This document shows, piece by piece, positions 55,196-64,000 of a stretch of DNA of 64,000 bases. The translations under genes were made by a program, and so were the position numbers. Numbering within the stretch: the stretch's first letter is position 1; each line of letters opens with the position of its first letter. The notes beneath the pieces are model-generated. The model searched no databases. It was not told the origin of the DNA and saw only the letters and a program-made list of their open reading frames with translations. The stretch is from Chondromyces crocatus (lineage in GTDB: Bacteria; Myxococcota_A; Polyangia; Polyangiales; Polyangiaceae), in assembly GCF_001189295.1 (NCBI RefSeq), contig NZ_CP012159.1, positions 1,502,001 through 1,566,000 on the forward strand. Direction: 5' to 3'.

Positions 55196-56100
55196 AGGAC
55201 CTCCGCGCCCTGTCCTGGCTGCCGGCGTGAGCTGTAAACGCCCACCAGGGTCAGCGCGATCAGCACGAGGCTCAGCGCGGCACCATACGGGACGTTCCTC
55301 CCCGGGCCGAACTGATGATTGATCAGGTTCCCCACCAGCCAGTGCTTCGCCCCGCCGAGCATGTCGGTAATGACGAACATGCCCATCGCCGGGACGAACG
55401 TCAGAAGAACGGCGACGCTCAAGCCGGGGACGGTTTGCGGCAGGATTGCCTGAAAGAAAACCCGTACGGGTGAGGCATAGAGATCCTGAGCTGCCTCGAT
55501 CAGGGATCGGTCGAGTCGCTCCACGCTCGGGTACAGCGCAATGACGGCGAACGGGAGCGCCGCGGAGATCATCCCGATGCAGACGGCAAACCAGCTCGGA
55601 AGCAGGTCTCTGCCCGCTTCGATCCACCCCATCGTCGCGGCGAGCCGAGCCGGCGGCAGTCGGGCTGAAAGAAGGAGCTTCCAGGCGTAAGTCCGGATGA
55701 CCAGGTTCGTGCAGAGTGGGATCGCCACCAGCGACAACCAGACGAGCCGCCGTCGTGGCTGGGCGTTCGCGATGAAGAATGCCATGGGGTACGCGAGCCC
55801 CACGGAGATGACGGTCGTGAACACCGCGAGCGCGATGCTTCGCAGAAATATCCAGAGGTTGGCGGAGCTGAGCCCGGTCGAAGTGAACCCGAACAGCTGC
55901 CGGAACGAGTCCAGGCTGAATGCCCAGGTGACGCCTCCATCCGTGTCGCGCTGGAGGAATGCGACCAGCACGAGGATGAGACCGGGCAGCAGCAAGAAGG
56001 AGGCAAGCCAGCCGAGCCCACCAAAGAGCAGCAATGCACCCTGCGTGAACAGGGCCCGGCGCGTGGTCAGGTTGCCGTAGGAGACCTCTCGATCAGTCAT
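55192..56100 (-). CDS. potB: Polyamine ABC transporter permease PotB
   Basis: 302 residues. Membrane helices start with LASFLLLPGLILVLVAFLQ; PotB features include TNLVIRTYAWKLLL and the EAA loop IEAAQDLYASPVRVFFQAIL, then FVPAMGMFVITDMLGGAK. The start ATG 56100 overlaps the end of potA, and the stop overlaps potC, so all are coupled. Confidence 0.95.
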   Translation of the reverse strand: MTDREVSYGNLTTRRALFTQGALLLFGGLGWLASFLLLPGLILVLVAFLQRDTDGGVTWAFSLDSFRQLFGFTSTGLSSANLWIFLRSIALAVFTTVISVGLAYPMAFFIANAQPRRRLVWLSLVAIPLCTNLVIRTYAWKLLLSARLPPARLAATMGWIEAGRDLLPSWFAVCIGMISAALPFAVIALYPSVERLDRSLIEAAQDLYASPVRVFFQAILPQTVPGLSVAVLLTFVPAMGMFVITDMLGGAKHWLVGNLINHQFGPGRNVPYGAALSLVLIALTLVGVYSSRRQPGQGAEVL

Positions 56101-57154
56101 CCAGCACCTCCAGCCGTTCTTCAGGCAGGGAGAGCCACAGCGTGCTGCCCGGTTCCGCGCGGAGGCGTGGACTCACCTGCACCCGCAGAGGGCCTGGCTC
56201 CATGATCAGCTCGACGTGATCGCCGCGGTAGATGCTCTCTCGAACCACAGCTTGCACGCCGTTCTTGGCCGGCGGAGCGTCGGAGATTTCGATCCATTCG
56301 GGGTGGATGGCCACGGTCCCCGACTCCCACGAGGGGGTTTGCCGGACGGACAGCTCTCCAGCGGGCGTCATCACCCGTTGCTCGCCGCACCGCTGTGCCG
56401 ACAGGAGGTTCGCTGCGCCGAAGAACTCGGCGATGAAGCGATTACGAGGTCGCTCGTACACCTCGACGGTCGGACCTTGCTGCTCGATCTTACCTCGGTT
56501 CATCACGATGATGCGGTCCGAGACGGTCATGGCCTCGTGTTGATCGTGCGTGACGAGGACGAAGGTCTTGCCAAGGGAGCGCTGGAGACGACGGAGCTCG
56601 ACTTGAACCTCGGCGCGCAACTTGGCGTCCAGCGCGGACATGGGTTCGTCGAGGAGCAGGACTTCAGGCTGGTTCACCAGCGCGCGTGCCAGGGCGACCC
56701 GCTGCTTCTGGCCTCCTGACAGCTGGTGGGGGAGGCGACGCGCGAAGTCTGCGATGCGCAGCATCTCCATCCCCTGCTGCACCCGTGTATTCACCTCGGG
56801 CGACGGAACTCGACGTGACCGGAGACCGAAAGCGACGTTCTCGAAGACCGTGAGGTGCGGGAAGAGGGCGTAGCTCTGGAAGACGGTGTTCACCGAGCGC
56901 CGATTCGCAGGGAGGTGATCCACCCCCTGGCCGGCCACGACGACGCGACCTGCATCGGCCCGCTCCAGCCCGGCGATGATGCGCAGGAGCGTCGTCTTGC
57001 CGCAGCCCGATGGCCCCAGCAGCGTGATGAATTCGCCCTGACGCGCATCGAACGACACGTCGGCAAGTACCTGGACCGAGCCGAACGATTTGCGAATGTG
57101 TTCGACCGCCAGGCTGAATTCAGAAGCGGAGGCGCTCGAGGTGGGAGTTTGCAC
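56093..57154 (-). CDS. potA: Polyamine ABC transporter ATPase PotA
   Basis: 353 residues from GTG 57154; the frame is open to a TTG at 57310, but the extra residues are low-complexity and would run into the divergent kinase gene. Walker A GPSGCGKTT, Q-loop FQSYALFPHLTV, signature LSGGQKQRVALARALV, Walker B VLLLDEPMSALDAKLR and switch HDQHEA are all intact. The C-terminal part is a TOBE-type regulatory domain (VAIHPEWIEI, GSTLWLSLPEE). First gene of the pot operon, powering import. Confidence 0.94.
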   Translation of the reverse strand: MQTPTSSASASEFSLAVEHIRKSFGSVQVLADVSFDARQGEFITLLGPSGCGKTTLLRIIAGLERADAGRVVVAGQGVDHLPANRRSVNTVFQSYALFPHLTVFENVAFGLRSRRVPSPEVNTRVQQGMEMLRIADFARRLPHQLSGGQKQRVALARALVNQPEVLLLDEPMSALDAKLRAEVQVELRRLQRSLGKTFVLVTHDQHEAMTVSDRIIVMNRGKIEQQGPTVEVYERPRNRFIAEFFGAANLLSAQRCGEQRVMTPAGELSVRQTPSWESGTVAIHPEWIEISDAPPAKNGVQAVVRESIYRGDHVELIMEPGPLRVQVSPRLRAEPGSTLWLSLPEERLEVLDD

Positions 57155-57399
57155 CGACGCTTGGCCTGGGGATGGGGGCGAGCTTGCGTTTGGCGCCCTG
57201 GGTCGATTGCGGTGTTGCCGCTCGTCGATTGCGGCGCCCGGGAGGGCCGACCTGACGGTCGATCCATCCGCGGGCTCCAACGCAAAGCATGGACGCCTTC
57301 CGGAAGTCAATGGCTTTTTCTCTGTGCGTGGGCGGGTTGCGCGTTGACGGGCCTGGCGACAGCTTGTCGGATCCGCAGGGCGGTGCTTTGGTGGAGGGT

Positions 57400-60300
57400 A
57401 TGTCCATCGGGAGCCCGAGGCCCGAATTCTCCGGAACGCGACGGTTCGAGGTCGTACGCCGGATTGGGCGCGGCGGGACGGGGGTGGTCTACGAGGCCTT
57501 CGATCGCGAGCGGAGCGGTCGCGTTGCGCTCAAGCTCCTGCGCACCCTGGATCCCGAGGCGCGCCTTCGGTTCAAGGCGGAGTTCAGGTCGCTGCAGGAC
57601 ATGCACCACCTCAACCTGGTGAGCCTGGGCGAACTTCATGACGAAGACGGACAGCTCTTCTTCACGATGGAGCTGGTCCGTGGCGTGGACTTCATCGTGT
57701 ACGTCCGACAGCACGAGGAAGGTGATGTCGAGCCGCCGAGCTCGTTGCGTGGCGCTGCGCCTGGGCTGACGACCGCGGACGGCAGCGCGGACGCCCCTGC
57801 CATCTCTCCTTCTGGCGTGCCCAGGATTTCGTCGCGGCGGCCCAGCTTCGACGAGAAGCGGTTGCGCGACGCGATGAGGCAGCTCCTGCGCGGGCTGAGC
57901 ATGCTCCACGATGCGCACAAGGTGCATCGCGACATCAAGCCCTCCAACGTCCTCGTGGATGCCGAGGGGCGCGTCGTCATTCTCGACTTCGGTCTCCTTG
58001 CCGACACGAGTGCCCCGCGCCGTGATGATCCGATCGCAGGGACTGCCCACTTCATCGCTCCCGAGCAGATCGATGGTAGCCCAGCAGGCCCTGGAGCGGA
58101 TCTCTACAGCGTCGGGGTGATGCTCCATCTTGCGCTCACAGGGGAGTACCCCTTCCGCAGCTCGCCGGCCATGGCGATGCGCTTGAAGCGACTCGTTGCT
58201 CCGGCGCCACCTGGCCAGCTGGCCTTCGGGTTGCCGCCGGACCTCGAGCAGATCTGCGTCGAGCTGCTGCACATGAACCCTCTCGCCCGCCCCAGCTGCC
58301 GGGAAGTCTTGCGTCGCCTTCACATCGAGCAGCCCGACGAAGATGCGCCCACGACCTCCATCCGCAACATGTTCGTCGGCCGCACCCAGGAACTCGACGA
58401 ACTGGAGCGGGGGTTCGAGGTCGCACGGACCGGTCGCGCCGTGGCCCAGCTCATCGCGGGGGAGTCCGGCGTTGGCAAGACCGCGCTCTTGAAGCGCTTC
58501 CTGGAGCGGATCACGGGGGAGGCGCTCATCCTCTCGGCGCGCTGTCACGAACGCGAATCGGTCCCGTACAAGGCCGTCGACGGCATGATCGATGCGCTCA
58601 GCCTCCACCTCGCCGCGCTCCCGCAGGCTGAAGCCCGAGCGCTTCTCCCACCAGACGCGGGCCTCCTCGGCGCTGCGTTTCCAGTGCTTCGCAAGGTACA
58701 CGCCATCGACGCCGCCGACGGAGCGCCTCGCGTCATCGATCCAGCAGAGCTTCGTGGGTTGACCTTTGCAGCGATCCGAGCGCTCTTCAGCGCCCTCTGC
58801 CGGCGATCGCCCGTGGTGCTGGCCATCGACGACTTGCAGTGGGCTGACGCCGACAGCCTCGCGCTCCTCGCGGAGATCATGCGTCCCGAGGAGGGACGCC
58901 GCCTGCTCCTGGTGGGCGTGGCGCGCCCTGGCACCGGCATCGACGCCGAGAGGCTGGGACGTCGCATCGGTTTGCCAGGAGATGCCGTCCATCACCTCGC
59001 CCTGGCGCGATTGCCCCCCGATGACGCCGAAGCGCTCTGTGCCGTCATGCTGCGCGGCGCTGTGCTTCGACGCCCCTTGAGCGTGCAGGCGCTGGCCGAG
59101 GAGTCGGGAGGCCACCCGCTGTTCATCGACGTGCTCGTCCGGTATCGCCTCTCCCACGAGGAACAGGACGTCCCCACCCGGCTCGATGACGTGCTCGGCG
59201 CGCGCGTCGCTCACCTCGACGCCCGCTCCCGTGAGCTGCTCGAGCTGGCCTCGATCGCAGGCATCCCCCTCCACCTGGACGCCGCAGCCCGCGCTGCGCG
59301 CGCGGACCTCGGCGAGGTGACGCGCCTGGTGGCTCGCCTGCGCGGAGCCAACCTCGCTCGCGTGGGCGGAGCAGGCCGGGACGAGACCATCGAGCCTTTC
59401 CATAGCCGCATCCGCGATGCCGTCCTCGCCGCGCTCAACCCAGACGCCGAGCGGGAGCTGCATGGCCGGCTCGCCCAGGCGCTCGAGGCCACACGTCGCT
59501 TCGATCTCACGGCCCTTGCCGCCCACTGGCGCGCCGCGGGCGATCCCGTGCGTGCCGCAGGCTACGCGCTGCAGGCTGGAGCCCAGGCCGAGGCGGCGCT
59601 CGCGTTCGAGCGTGCCGCGCAGCTCTACCGCACCGCGGTGACCCTGCTCCCGGCGGACGCCGAGGGGCGCCGCTCCGCGCTTCTCCGGCTCGGGAGCGCA
59701 TTGAGCAGCGCGGGGCAAGGCGTCAAAGCCGCCGAGGCCTACATGGCGGCCTCGGAGGGCGCTCCTCCAGCCGAAGCCCTCGAACTCGGGCGACGTGCGG
59801 CCCAGAGCCTGCTGCGTGCGGGGTATGTCGCCGCGGGCCTCGCCGCCCTCCGCTCGGTCCTCACGGCGGCAGGCCTCGGCTCGCTGGACACGATCCAGGT
59901 CACGGAAGCTTCCCTGTTCGCGCGGAGGGCAGCGCTTCGCGAGCGTGGCCTCGAGTTCACCCCCCGCGACGTGAGCACCATCCCCGCCGAGGAACTCGCG
60001 CGCATCGACGTCTGCTGGTCGGCGGCGCTCGGGCTCGCCATCGTGGATCCGAGGCAAGGGGCTGTGTTTCAAGCGCAGAGCCTGCGCCTCGCACTCGAAG
60101 CCGGTGACCCCTACCGCGTCACCCGCGCCATTGCCATGGAGGCCGCCTACCTCGCCGGAGAGACGGTCCCGGGCCCTCGAGGCCTCCGCAAGGCAGAGCA
60201 GGTCGCCGCGCTGATCGCGCGGGCGAACGGGCTCGCAGACACCCTCGGGAGCCCTCATGCGCGCGGGCTGGTGCGGCTCGCGGATGGCGTCGCAGCCACC

Positions 60301-61218
60301 CATCTCGGCCACTGGACCCACGCCCGGAAGCGGCTGGACGAGGCAGAGCAGATCTTCCGCGAGCAATGCACCGGCGTCGCCTGGGAGCGCGGCGCCGCGC
60401 AGTTCTACGCCATCTGGGCCCTCTGGTATCAGGGTGACGGGCAAGAGCTGGCCCGGCGCGTCCCCGCCTACCTGCAAGAAGCCCGTGAGCGGGGCGACTG
60501 CTACCTCGAAGCGAGCGTGCGTTCGGCTCAGGGCAACGCCCTCTGGCTCCTGCGTGGAGAACCCGAGACGGCCCTGCACGAGACCCAGGCGGCGATCCGG
60601 AGCTGGTCCCGAGCCGGATATCATCTGCAGAGCTATTTCGACCTGCTGGCGCGGGCTCAGATCGCGTTCTACTCCGGCGAAGGACAGGCCGTGCACCGCC
60701 TCTTCAGCGAGCGCTGGTCCAGCCTGGAAGCCTCGGGCGCGCTGCTGATCCAGTCCGTGCGCATCGCCATGATCCACCTGCGCGCTTGCGCCGTCCTCCT
60801 CGTCGCTGGGGGGCCACTCGAGCGAGAGCTGGCGCTCGTCGAGGTCACCCGCGCTGCCGATCGGCTCGACGCAGAGCGAGCCACGTGGGCGGACGCGCTG
60901 GCGATGACCCTGAGAGCAGCGCTCCTGGCTGCCCGAGGCGACGACGCTGGCGCTTCCCGACACTTCGCTCAGGCGAGTGACGAGTTCGAACGTGCTGGGA
61001 TGGGACTCTATGCTGCTGCTGCGCTCCGCCGCAGCGGTGAACTGACGGAAGGTTCTGATGGAGCCGCCGTGATCCTGCGGGGCGATCGCGCGCTTCGTGA
61101 GCGCTGCGTGGCCGATCCAGCCAGGATCACGGCGACGCTGCTTCCCCTGCTGGCCACGCCCTCCACTGCGTCTGATGGAACGCCTGGAAGGAGCGACCAT
61201 GTTCCACCCGCCGCCTAA
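57400..61218 (+). CDS. Ser/Thr kinase fused to AAA ATPase and TPR (PknK-like)
   Basis: 1272 residues from ATG 57400; ATG 57289 in frame is also possible but its extra 37 residues lack family features. Kinase: IGRGGTGVVYEA, VALK, HRDIKPSN (about 175), DFGLLAD, GTAHFIAPEQ, with a ~50-residue Ser/Pro-rich insert before the catalytic loop (VEPPSSLRGAAPGL). Then an NTPase: GRTQELDELERG, Walker A GESGVGKTA (about 354) and AIDDLQWADADS. The remaining ~700 residues are TPR-like helical repeats. It resembles the PknK/MalT-type kinase regulators common in myxobacteria. No membrane helix. It converges with the methyltransferase gene, the stops overlapping by four bases. Confidence 0.92.
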   Translation: MSIGSPRPEFSGTRRFEVVRRIGRGGTGVVYEAFDRERSGRVALKLLRTLDPEARLRFKAEFRSLQDMHHLNLVSLGELHDEDGQLFFTMELVRGVDFIVYVRQHEEGDVEPPSSLRGAAPGLTTADGSADAPAISPSGVPRISSRRPSFDEKRLRDAMRQLLRGLSMLHDAHKVHRDIKPSNVLVDAEGRVVILDFGLLADTSAPRRDDPIAGTAHFIAPEQIDGSPAGPGADLYSVGVMLHLALTGEYPFRSSPAMAMRLKRLVAPAPPGQLAFGLPPDLEQICVELLHMNPLARPSCREVLRRLHIEQPDEDAPTTSIRNMFVGRTQELDELERGFEVARTGRAVAQLIAGESGVGKTALLKRFLERITGEALILSARCHERESVPYKAVDGMIDALSLHLAALPQAEARALLPPDAGLLGAAFPVLRKVHAIDAADGAPRVIDPAELRGLTFAAIRALFSALCRRSPVVLAIDDLQWADADSLALLAEIMRPEEGRRLLLVGVARPGTGIDAERLGRRIGLPGDAVHHLALARLPPDDAEALCAVMLRGAVLRRPLSVQALAEESGGHPLFIDVLVRYRLSHEEQDVPTRLDDVLGARVAHLDARSRELLELASIAGIPLHLDAAARAARADLGEVTRLVARLRGANLARVGGAGRDETIEPFHSRIRDAVLAALNPDAERELHGRLAQALEATRRFDLTALAAHWRAAGDPVRAAGYALQAGAQAEAALAFERAAQLYRTAVTLLPADAEGRRSALLRLGSALSSAGQGVKAAEAYMAASEGAPPAEALELGRRAAQSLLRAGYVAAGLAALRSVLTAAGLGSLDTIQVTEASLFARRAALRERGLEFTPRDVSTIPAEELARIDVCWSAALGLAIVDPRQGAVFQAQSLRLALEAGDPYRVTRAIAMEAAYLAGETVPGPRGLRKAEQVAALIARANGLADTLGSPHARGLVRLADGVAATHLGHWTHARKRLDEAEQIFREQCTGVAWERGAAQFYAIWALWYQGDGQELARRVPAYLQEARERGDCYLEASVRSAQGNALWLLRGEPETALHETQAAIRSWSRAGYHLQSYFDLLARAQIAFYSGEGQAVHRLFSERWSSLEASGALLIQSVRIAMIHLRACAVLLVAGGPLERELALVEVTRAADRLDAERATWADALAMTLRAALLAARGDDAGASRHFAQASDEFERAGMGLYAAAALRRSGELTEGSDGAAVILRGDRALRERCVADPARITATLLPLLATPSTASDGTPGRSDHVPPAA

Positions 61219-62192
61219 GCGCGCGCTCTCCGACGGGCTGCGCACGAAATGATCCCGGCATACTCGTCGGCGTTGGCCTCCTCCGAAGGGATCCAGCGCA
61301 TGAAGAAGACATCGAACCCCAGGTGGTTGAGCACCGACTCGATGTCCTCTTCGGTGACGTAGGTCGCCGGCTGCTTCTTCTCGTCGGAGACCGTGGAGCG
61401 CCACTCCTTGGCCCTGCCGACGGACGCGATGATGATGTAGCCCCGGTCCCCCACGATGGAGGCCGTGTTCCTCATCAACCGCCGCCACGCGGCGCGGTTG
61501 TTCGTGAGCGCCTCGATGACGAAGTGCGCCGAAACGATGCGCACGCCGCCGGGGCCCACATCGACCGGCGGTCGACGGCGAATGTCGCACGAGGTCAGGC
61601 TGGTGATGCGCTTCCGCATCACCGTATCGCGCTCCCTGATGGCCTGGGACGAGAGCTCCGTCTCCCCCTCGAACTGGAGGGTCCTCGCGATGTACGAGTC
61701 CCAGCGCCGGTCGTCCTTGTTGTTGAGGTACTGCTGGATCAGCGTGCGGCTGTTCTCGTGAGGATCGGTGTAACAGATGCCGCTCACGTAGGGCGCGGCG
61801 GGAGGGAGATCCCAGAGCGTCCCACCCCCACCGATGACGACCATGTCGACGCCGGGGAACACCGACGAGCGCGGCCCTTGCGCCTCCAGCTCCTCTTGCG
61901 ACAAGCCTTCACTCGCGCGCTGCGCTCCGCTCTCGGCCTCGAGATTCCGGATGCGCTTCCAGATCTCGACCTCGCACTCCAGGAGCGCGAGGTTCTCCGA
62001 GCCGATCTGATCAACGGGGTAGTAGATCGACGCGTACTGATCGGGCTTCCAGATCTGCGAGTCGAAGAGCACCTCCTGCGACGGGGCGATCTCCGAGTCC
62101 GGCGGCAAGTCGTCGGCTGCAAATCCGAGCGGCGACGCTGGGTTTCCAGACGGCGGAGGGGTGGTGCAGGGGGCTTTGTTGTCCAGCGTCAT
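61215..62192 (-). CDS. NNMT/PNMT/TEMT-like methyltransferase
   Basis: 325 residues from ATG 62192 (a TTG at 62234 is the next upstream option). SAM-binding Rossmann pattern: VDMVVIGGGGTLWDLPPAAP (motif I) with the following acidic-strand end ICYTDPHENSR, then CDIRRRPPVD and IVSAHFVIEALTNNRAAWRR, and the carrier end YIIIASVGRAKEW. The layout recalls amine N-methyltransferases (NNMT, PNMT, TEMT) rather than rRNA enzymes. The first ~60 residues include YYPVDQIGSENLALLECEVE, a family-like lead. Substrate unknown. Confidence 0.8.
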   Translation of the reverse strand: MTLDNKAPCTTPPPSGNPASPLGFAADDLPPDSEIAPSQEVLFDSQIWKPDQYASIYYPVDQIGSENLALLECEVEIWKRIRNLEAESGAQRASEGLSQEELEAQGPRSSVFPGVDMVVIGGGGTLWDLPPAAPYVSGICYTDPHENSRTLIQQYLNNKDDRRWDSYIARTLQFEGETELSSQAIRERDTVMRKRITSLTSCDIRRRPPVDVGPGGVRIVSAHFVIEALTNNRAAWRRLMRNTASIVGDRGYIIIASVGRAKEWRSTVSDEKKQPATYVTEEDIESVLNHLGFDVFFMRWIPSEEANADEYAGIISCAARRRARA

Positions 62193-62374
62193 CGGCTTGG
62201 TCACAGCGCAACATGCTCGATGACTTGGTGTCAAGCGAAGGACCCGGTGTTGCTCGACTTACCGTTGGATGGTCAATTTTGCGCAATGAATTCCGCACGA
62301 ATCGACACACCAACGAGCGCCGCGACACCGCCGCAAGATCGTTGCTGAGCAGACTGATTGTTCGCAGCGCGTGC

Positions 62375-62686
62375 TCAGCTCAACCTGACGTGCAGCACGG
62401 CTTCGCCTCGCTGCTTGCCATAGAGCTGCTTGATCTCGAGGCGGTACTCTCCGGCCGCCGATGCACTGAATTCCACCGCGGGAGCGCTCTGCGGCTGCCC
62501 TGTCGGCAGCTCGCGCAGAACGCGCTCGAAGATGACCTTGCCCCCGGGGGAACGGATCCTCACGTTGAAGGGCGCTGTCGCCTCTTCGTACGCCCGGAAG
62601 ACGAGCCTGATCGGATCGCCCACCGATACCGGAGAGTTCTGGCAGAAGGTCTCGATGTCGCCCGAGTTGTCGACGGTAACCGGCAC
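62375..62686 (-). CDS. Small beta-rich protein of unknown function
   Basis: 103 residues from GTG 62686, the only start before an in-frame stop at 62726. The composition is protein-like, alternating hydrophobic strands (DPIRLVFRAYEEATAPFNVR, GEYRLEIKQLYG, GEAVLHVRLS), suggesting an Ig-like or C2-like beta sandwich. No signal peptide is visible. It lies 182 bp upstream of the methyltransferase on the same strand. No family recognised. Confidence 0.6.
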   Translation of the reverse strand: MPVTVDNSGDIETFCQNSPVSVGDPIRLVFRAYEEATAPFNVRIRSPGGKVIFERVLRELPTGQPQSAPAVEFSASAAGEYRLEIKQLYGKQRGEAVLHVRLS

Positions 62687-62878
62687 GCCTCGCTCGCCCT
62701 CAAGGAAACGGTCCGGAGCACCGCCTCATCGCGGGGCTCCAGTATCCTATTCTAGGCATGTTCGCTGGGATCCGGCGAACTTTGCCGCAAAAGACGTCAC
62801 CACATGAGCTCGACCAGCCGAGCTGGTCGGCCCTTTCGCGCCGTGACGCAATCCTCATTTCACCTTGGCTGAAGACCA

Positions 62879-64000
62879 TCAGTCGCGCGTCCAGCGCAAC
62901 CGTGGCTGACGCGCAGCGCGCGCCTCGTCCAGCCGTCCGACGACGGTGCTGTGGGGCGCCTGCTTGACCAGGTCGGGCGTCTCGCGCGCCTCGCGCAAGA
63001 TCGACACCATCGCCTCGACGAACTCGTCCAGCGTTTCTCTCGTTTCCGTCTCGGTGGGCTCGATCATCAAGGCTCCGGGCACGACCAACGGAAAGTACAC
63101 CGTCGGCGCATGGAACCCGTAGTCCAGGAGCCGCTTGGCCACGTCCAGCGTCTTCACGCCCGTCTCGCGCTCCAGCTGGCTGTCCGAGAGCACCACCTCG
63201 TGCATGCAGGGCTGCGGCACGGGCGCGAGGTAGTGGTCCTTCAGCCGGGCCCACAGGTAACGAGCGTTCAGCACGGCCAGCGTGCTGGCCATCGTCAGGC
63301 CTTCGCCTCCCATTTCCCTGATGTAGGCGTACGCGCGGATGAACATGCCGAAGTTCCCCGTGAACGCCCGCAGGCGCCCCAGGCTCAGGGGCCGCTCGTG
63401 GTCCCACCCGTAGCCACCCTCCGGTCTGCGGATCAGGACCGGGGTGGGCTGGAAGGGCTCCAGATGGCTCTTGAAGCACACTGGACCCGAACCGGGTCCC
63501 CCACCGCCGTGCGGTGTGGTGAACGTCTTGTGCAGGTTGATGTGGATGACGTCCATCCCCACGTCCCCTGGCCGCGCGCGCCCCATGATCGCGTTGGTGT
63601 TCGCCCCGTCCCCGTAGACCAGCCCGCCCTTGTCGTGGATGAGCTTGCAGATCGCTGGCAGGTGCGTCTCGTAGGCCCCCAGCGTGTTCGGGTTGGTGAT
63701 CATCAGCCCGAACACATCGCCGTCACCGCCCTCGCGCTCGATCGCCGCGAGAATTTGCTCCGGATGAGTGATCCCGTCCGCATTCTTCTCGATCTTGACG
63801 GCGACGAGCCCGTTCAACGTGCAGCTCGCCGCGTTCGTCCCGTGCGCGCTCTCCGGGATGAACACCTTCTTCGGCGAGCGACCCTTCGACTCGTGGAACG
63901 CCCGCATCATCATCAGCCCGCACAGCTCACCCTGCGCGCCGGCGGACGGCTGAAGCGAGCAGCCATCCATCCCGCTGATCTCGCAGAGCGCCTCTTGCAG
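62879..64000 (-). CDS. gcvPB: Glycine dehydrogenase (decarboxylating) subunit 2, 5' partial
   Basis: P-protein of the glycine cleavage system; the frame is open to the right edge of the window, so the N-terminus is missing and 373 residues are seen. Motifs: QPSAGAQGELCGLMMMRAFH, FIPESAHGTNAASC, GMDVIHINLHKTFTTPHGGG with the PLP-binding Lys, GPVCFKSHLEPFQPTPV and LMIEPTETETRETLDEF. Decarboxylates glycine and passes the aminomethyl group to the H-protein lipoate. It may be the C-terminal half of a fused GcvP or a separate subunit 2; the missing part decides this. Confidence 0.95.
   Translation of the reverse strand: MQEALCEISGMDGCSLQPSAGAQGELCGLMMMRAFHESKGRSPKKVFIPESAHGTNAASCTLNGLVAVKIEKNADGITHPEQILAAIEREGGDGDVFGLMITNPNTLGAYETHLPAICKLIHDKGGLVYGDGANTNAIMGRARPGDVGMDVIHINLHKTFTTPHGGGGPGSGPVCFKSHLEPFQPTPVLIRRPEGGYGWDHERPLSLGRLRAFTGNFGMFIRAYAYIREMGGEGLTMASTLAVLNARYLWARLKDHYLAPVPQPCMHEVVLSDSQLERETGVKTLDVAKRLLDYGFHAPTVYFPLVVPGALMIEPTETETRETLDEFVEAMVSILREARETPDLVKQAPHSTVVGRLDEARAARQPRLRWTRD

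Noticed and set aside
57307-61590. 1427-codon minus-strand open frame
   Set aside because: Antisense to the kinase-AAA-TPR gene, which has intact kinase and Walker motifs; the antisense translation has no family features.

Overview
The window is GC-rich (roughly 70% by eye) and reads as the chromosome of a large-genome myxobacterium, most likely of the Sorangium/Polyangium/Chondromyces kind. The reasons are three Hanks-type Ser/Thr kinases (one fused to AAA and TPR modules), PEGA-domain proteins, many lipoproteins, Gly/Pro/Ala-rich linkers, and a type VI secretion (T6SS) island with the DUF2169/DUF4150/DUF6484 accessory genes common in that group. The taxon is inferred from content; no rRNA gene is present.

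Layout. (1) 1-13105: a T6SS VgrG island with vgrG (5' end outside the window), a DUF6484 protein, a serpin-fold protein, a PAAR-like/Rhs polymorphic toxin whose last ~165 residues look like a C80/clan-CD cysteine peptidase, a small conserved protein, a HEAT-repeat protein, a ketosynthase-fold protein without the nucleophilic cysteine, and DUF2169. (2) 13106-18182: sixteen 21-bp tandem repeats, an SMR efflux pump, an MgtC-like protein, a degenerate UppP-like protein, a GDP-mannose pyrophosphorylase and a TlpA-type thioredoxin. (3) 18237-24930: a tightly packed envelope operon (membrane HEAT protein, coiled-coil protein, M28 peptidase with PDZ, FGE-fold lipoprotein), then a QQPYG-repeat lipoprotein. 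(4) 24968-33233: PhnD-like binding protein, fatty-acid desaturase, fumC, polyphosphate glucokinase, sucCD and a second FGE-fold lipoprotein. (5) 33307-40921: porin-like barrel, murA, a TSP3-repeat outer-membrane protein, a DUF2452 protein, a quinone oxidoreductase and a zinc-ribbon Ser/Thr kinase. (6) 41395-53054: a co-directional run of PEGA kinase, PEGA/TonB-dependent receptor, a cyclase built like animal soluble adenylyl cyclase, a SulP-STAS transporter with a cyclic-nucleotide-binding domain, and a deoxyhypusine-synthase-like enzyme. (7) 53240-64000: a complete potABCD-type polyamine ABC operon on the minus strand, a large kinase-AAA-TPR regulator, an NNMT-like methyltransferase, a small beta protein and gcvPB (cut by the window end).

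The most interesting systems are two. In the first, a serpin-fold gene lies in the vgrG operon and faces an Rhs toxin with a cysteine-peptidase-like tip, which may be an effector and its inhibitor. In the second, a soluble-adenylyl-cyclase-like enzyme lies directly upstream of a SulP anion transporter carrying its own cyclic-nucleotide sensor, which may be a self-contained bicarbonate/cAMP circuit. The deoxyhypusine-synthase-like gene that follows converges with a polyamine importer. All functions come from reading motifs by eye; no database search was run.
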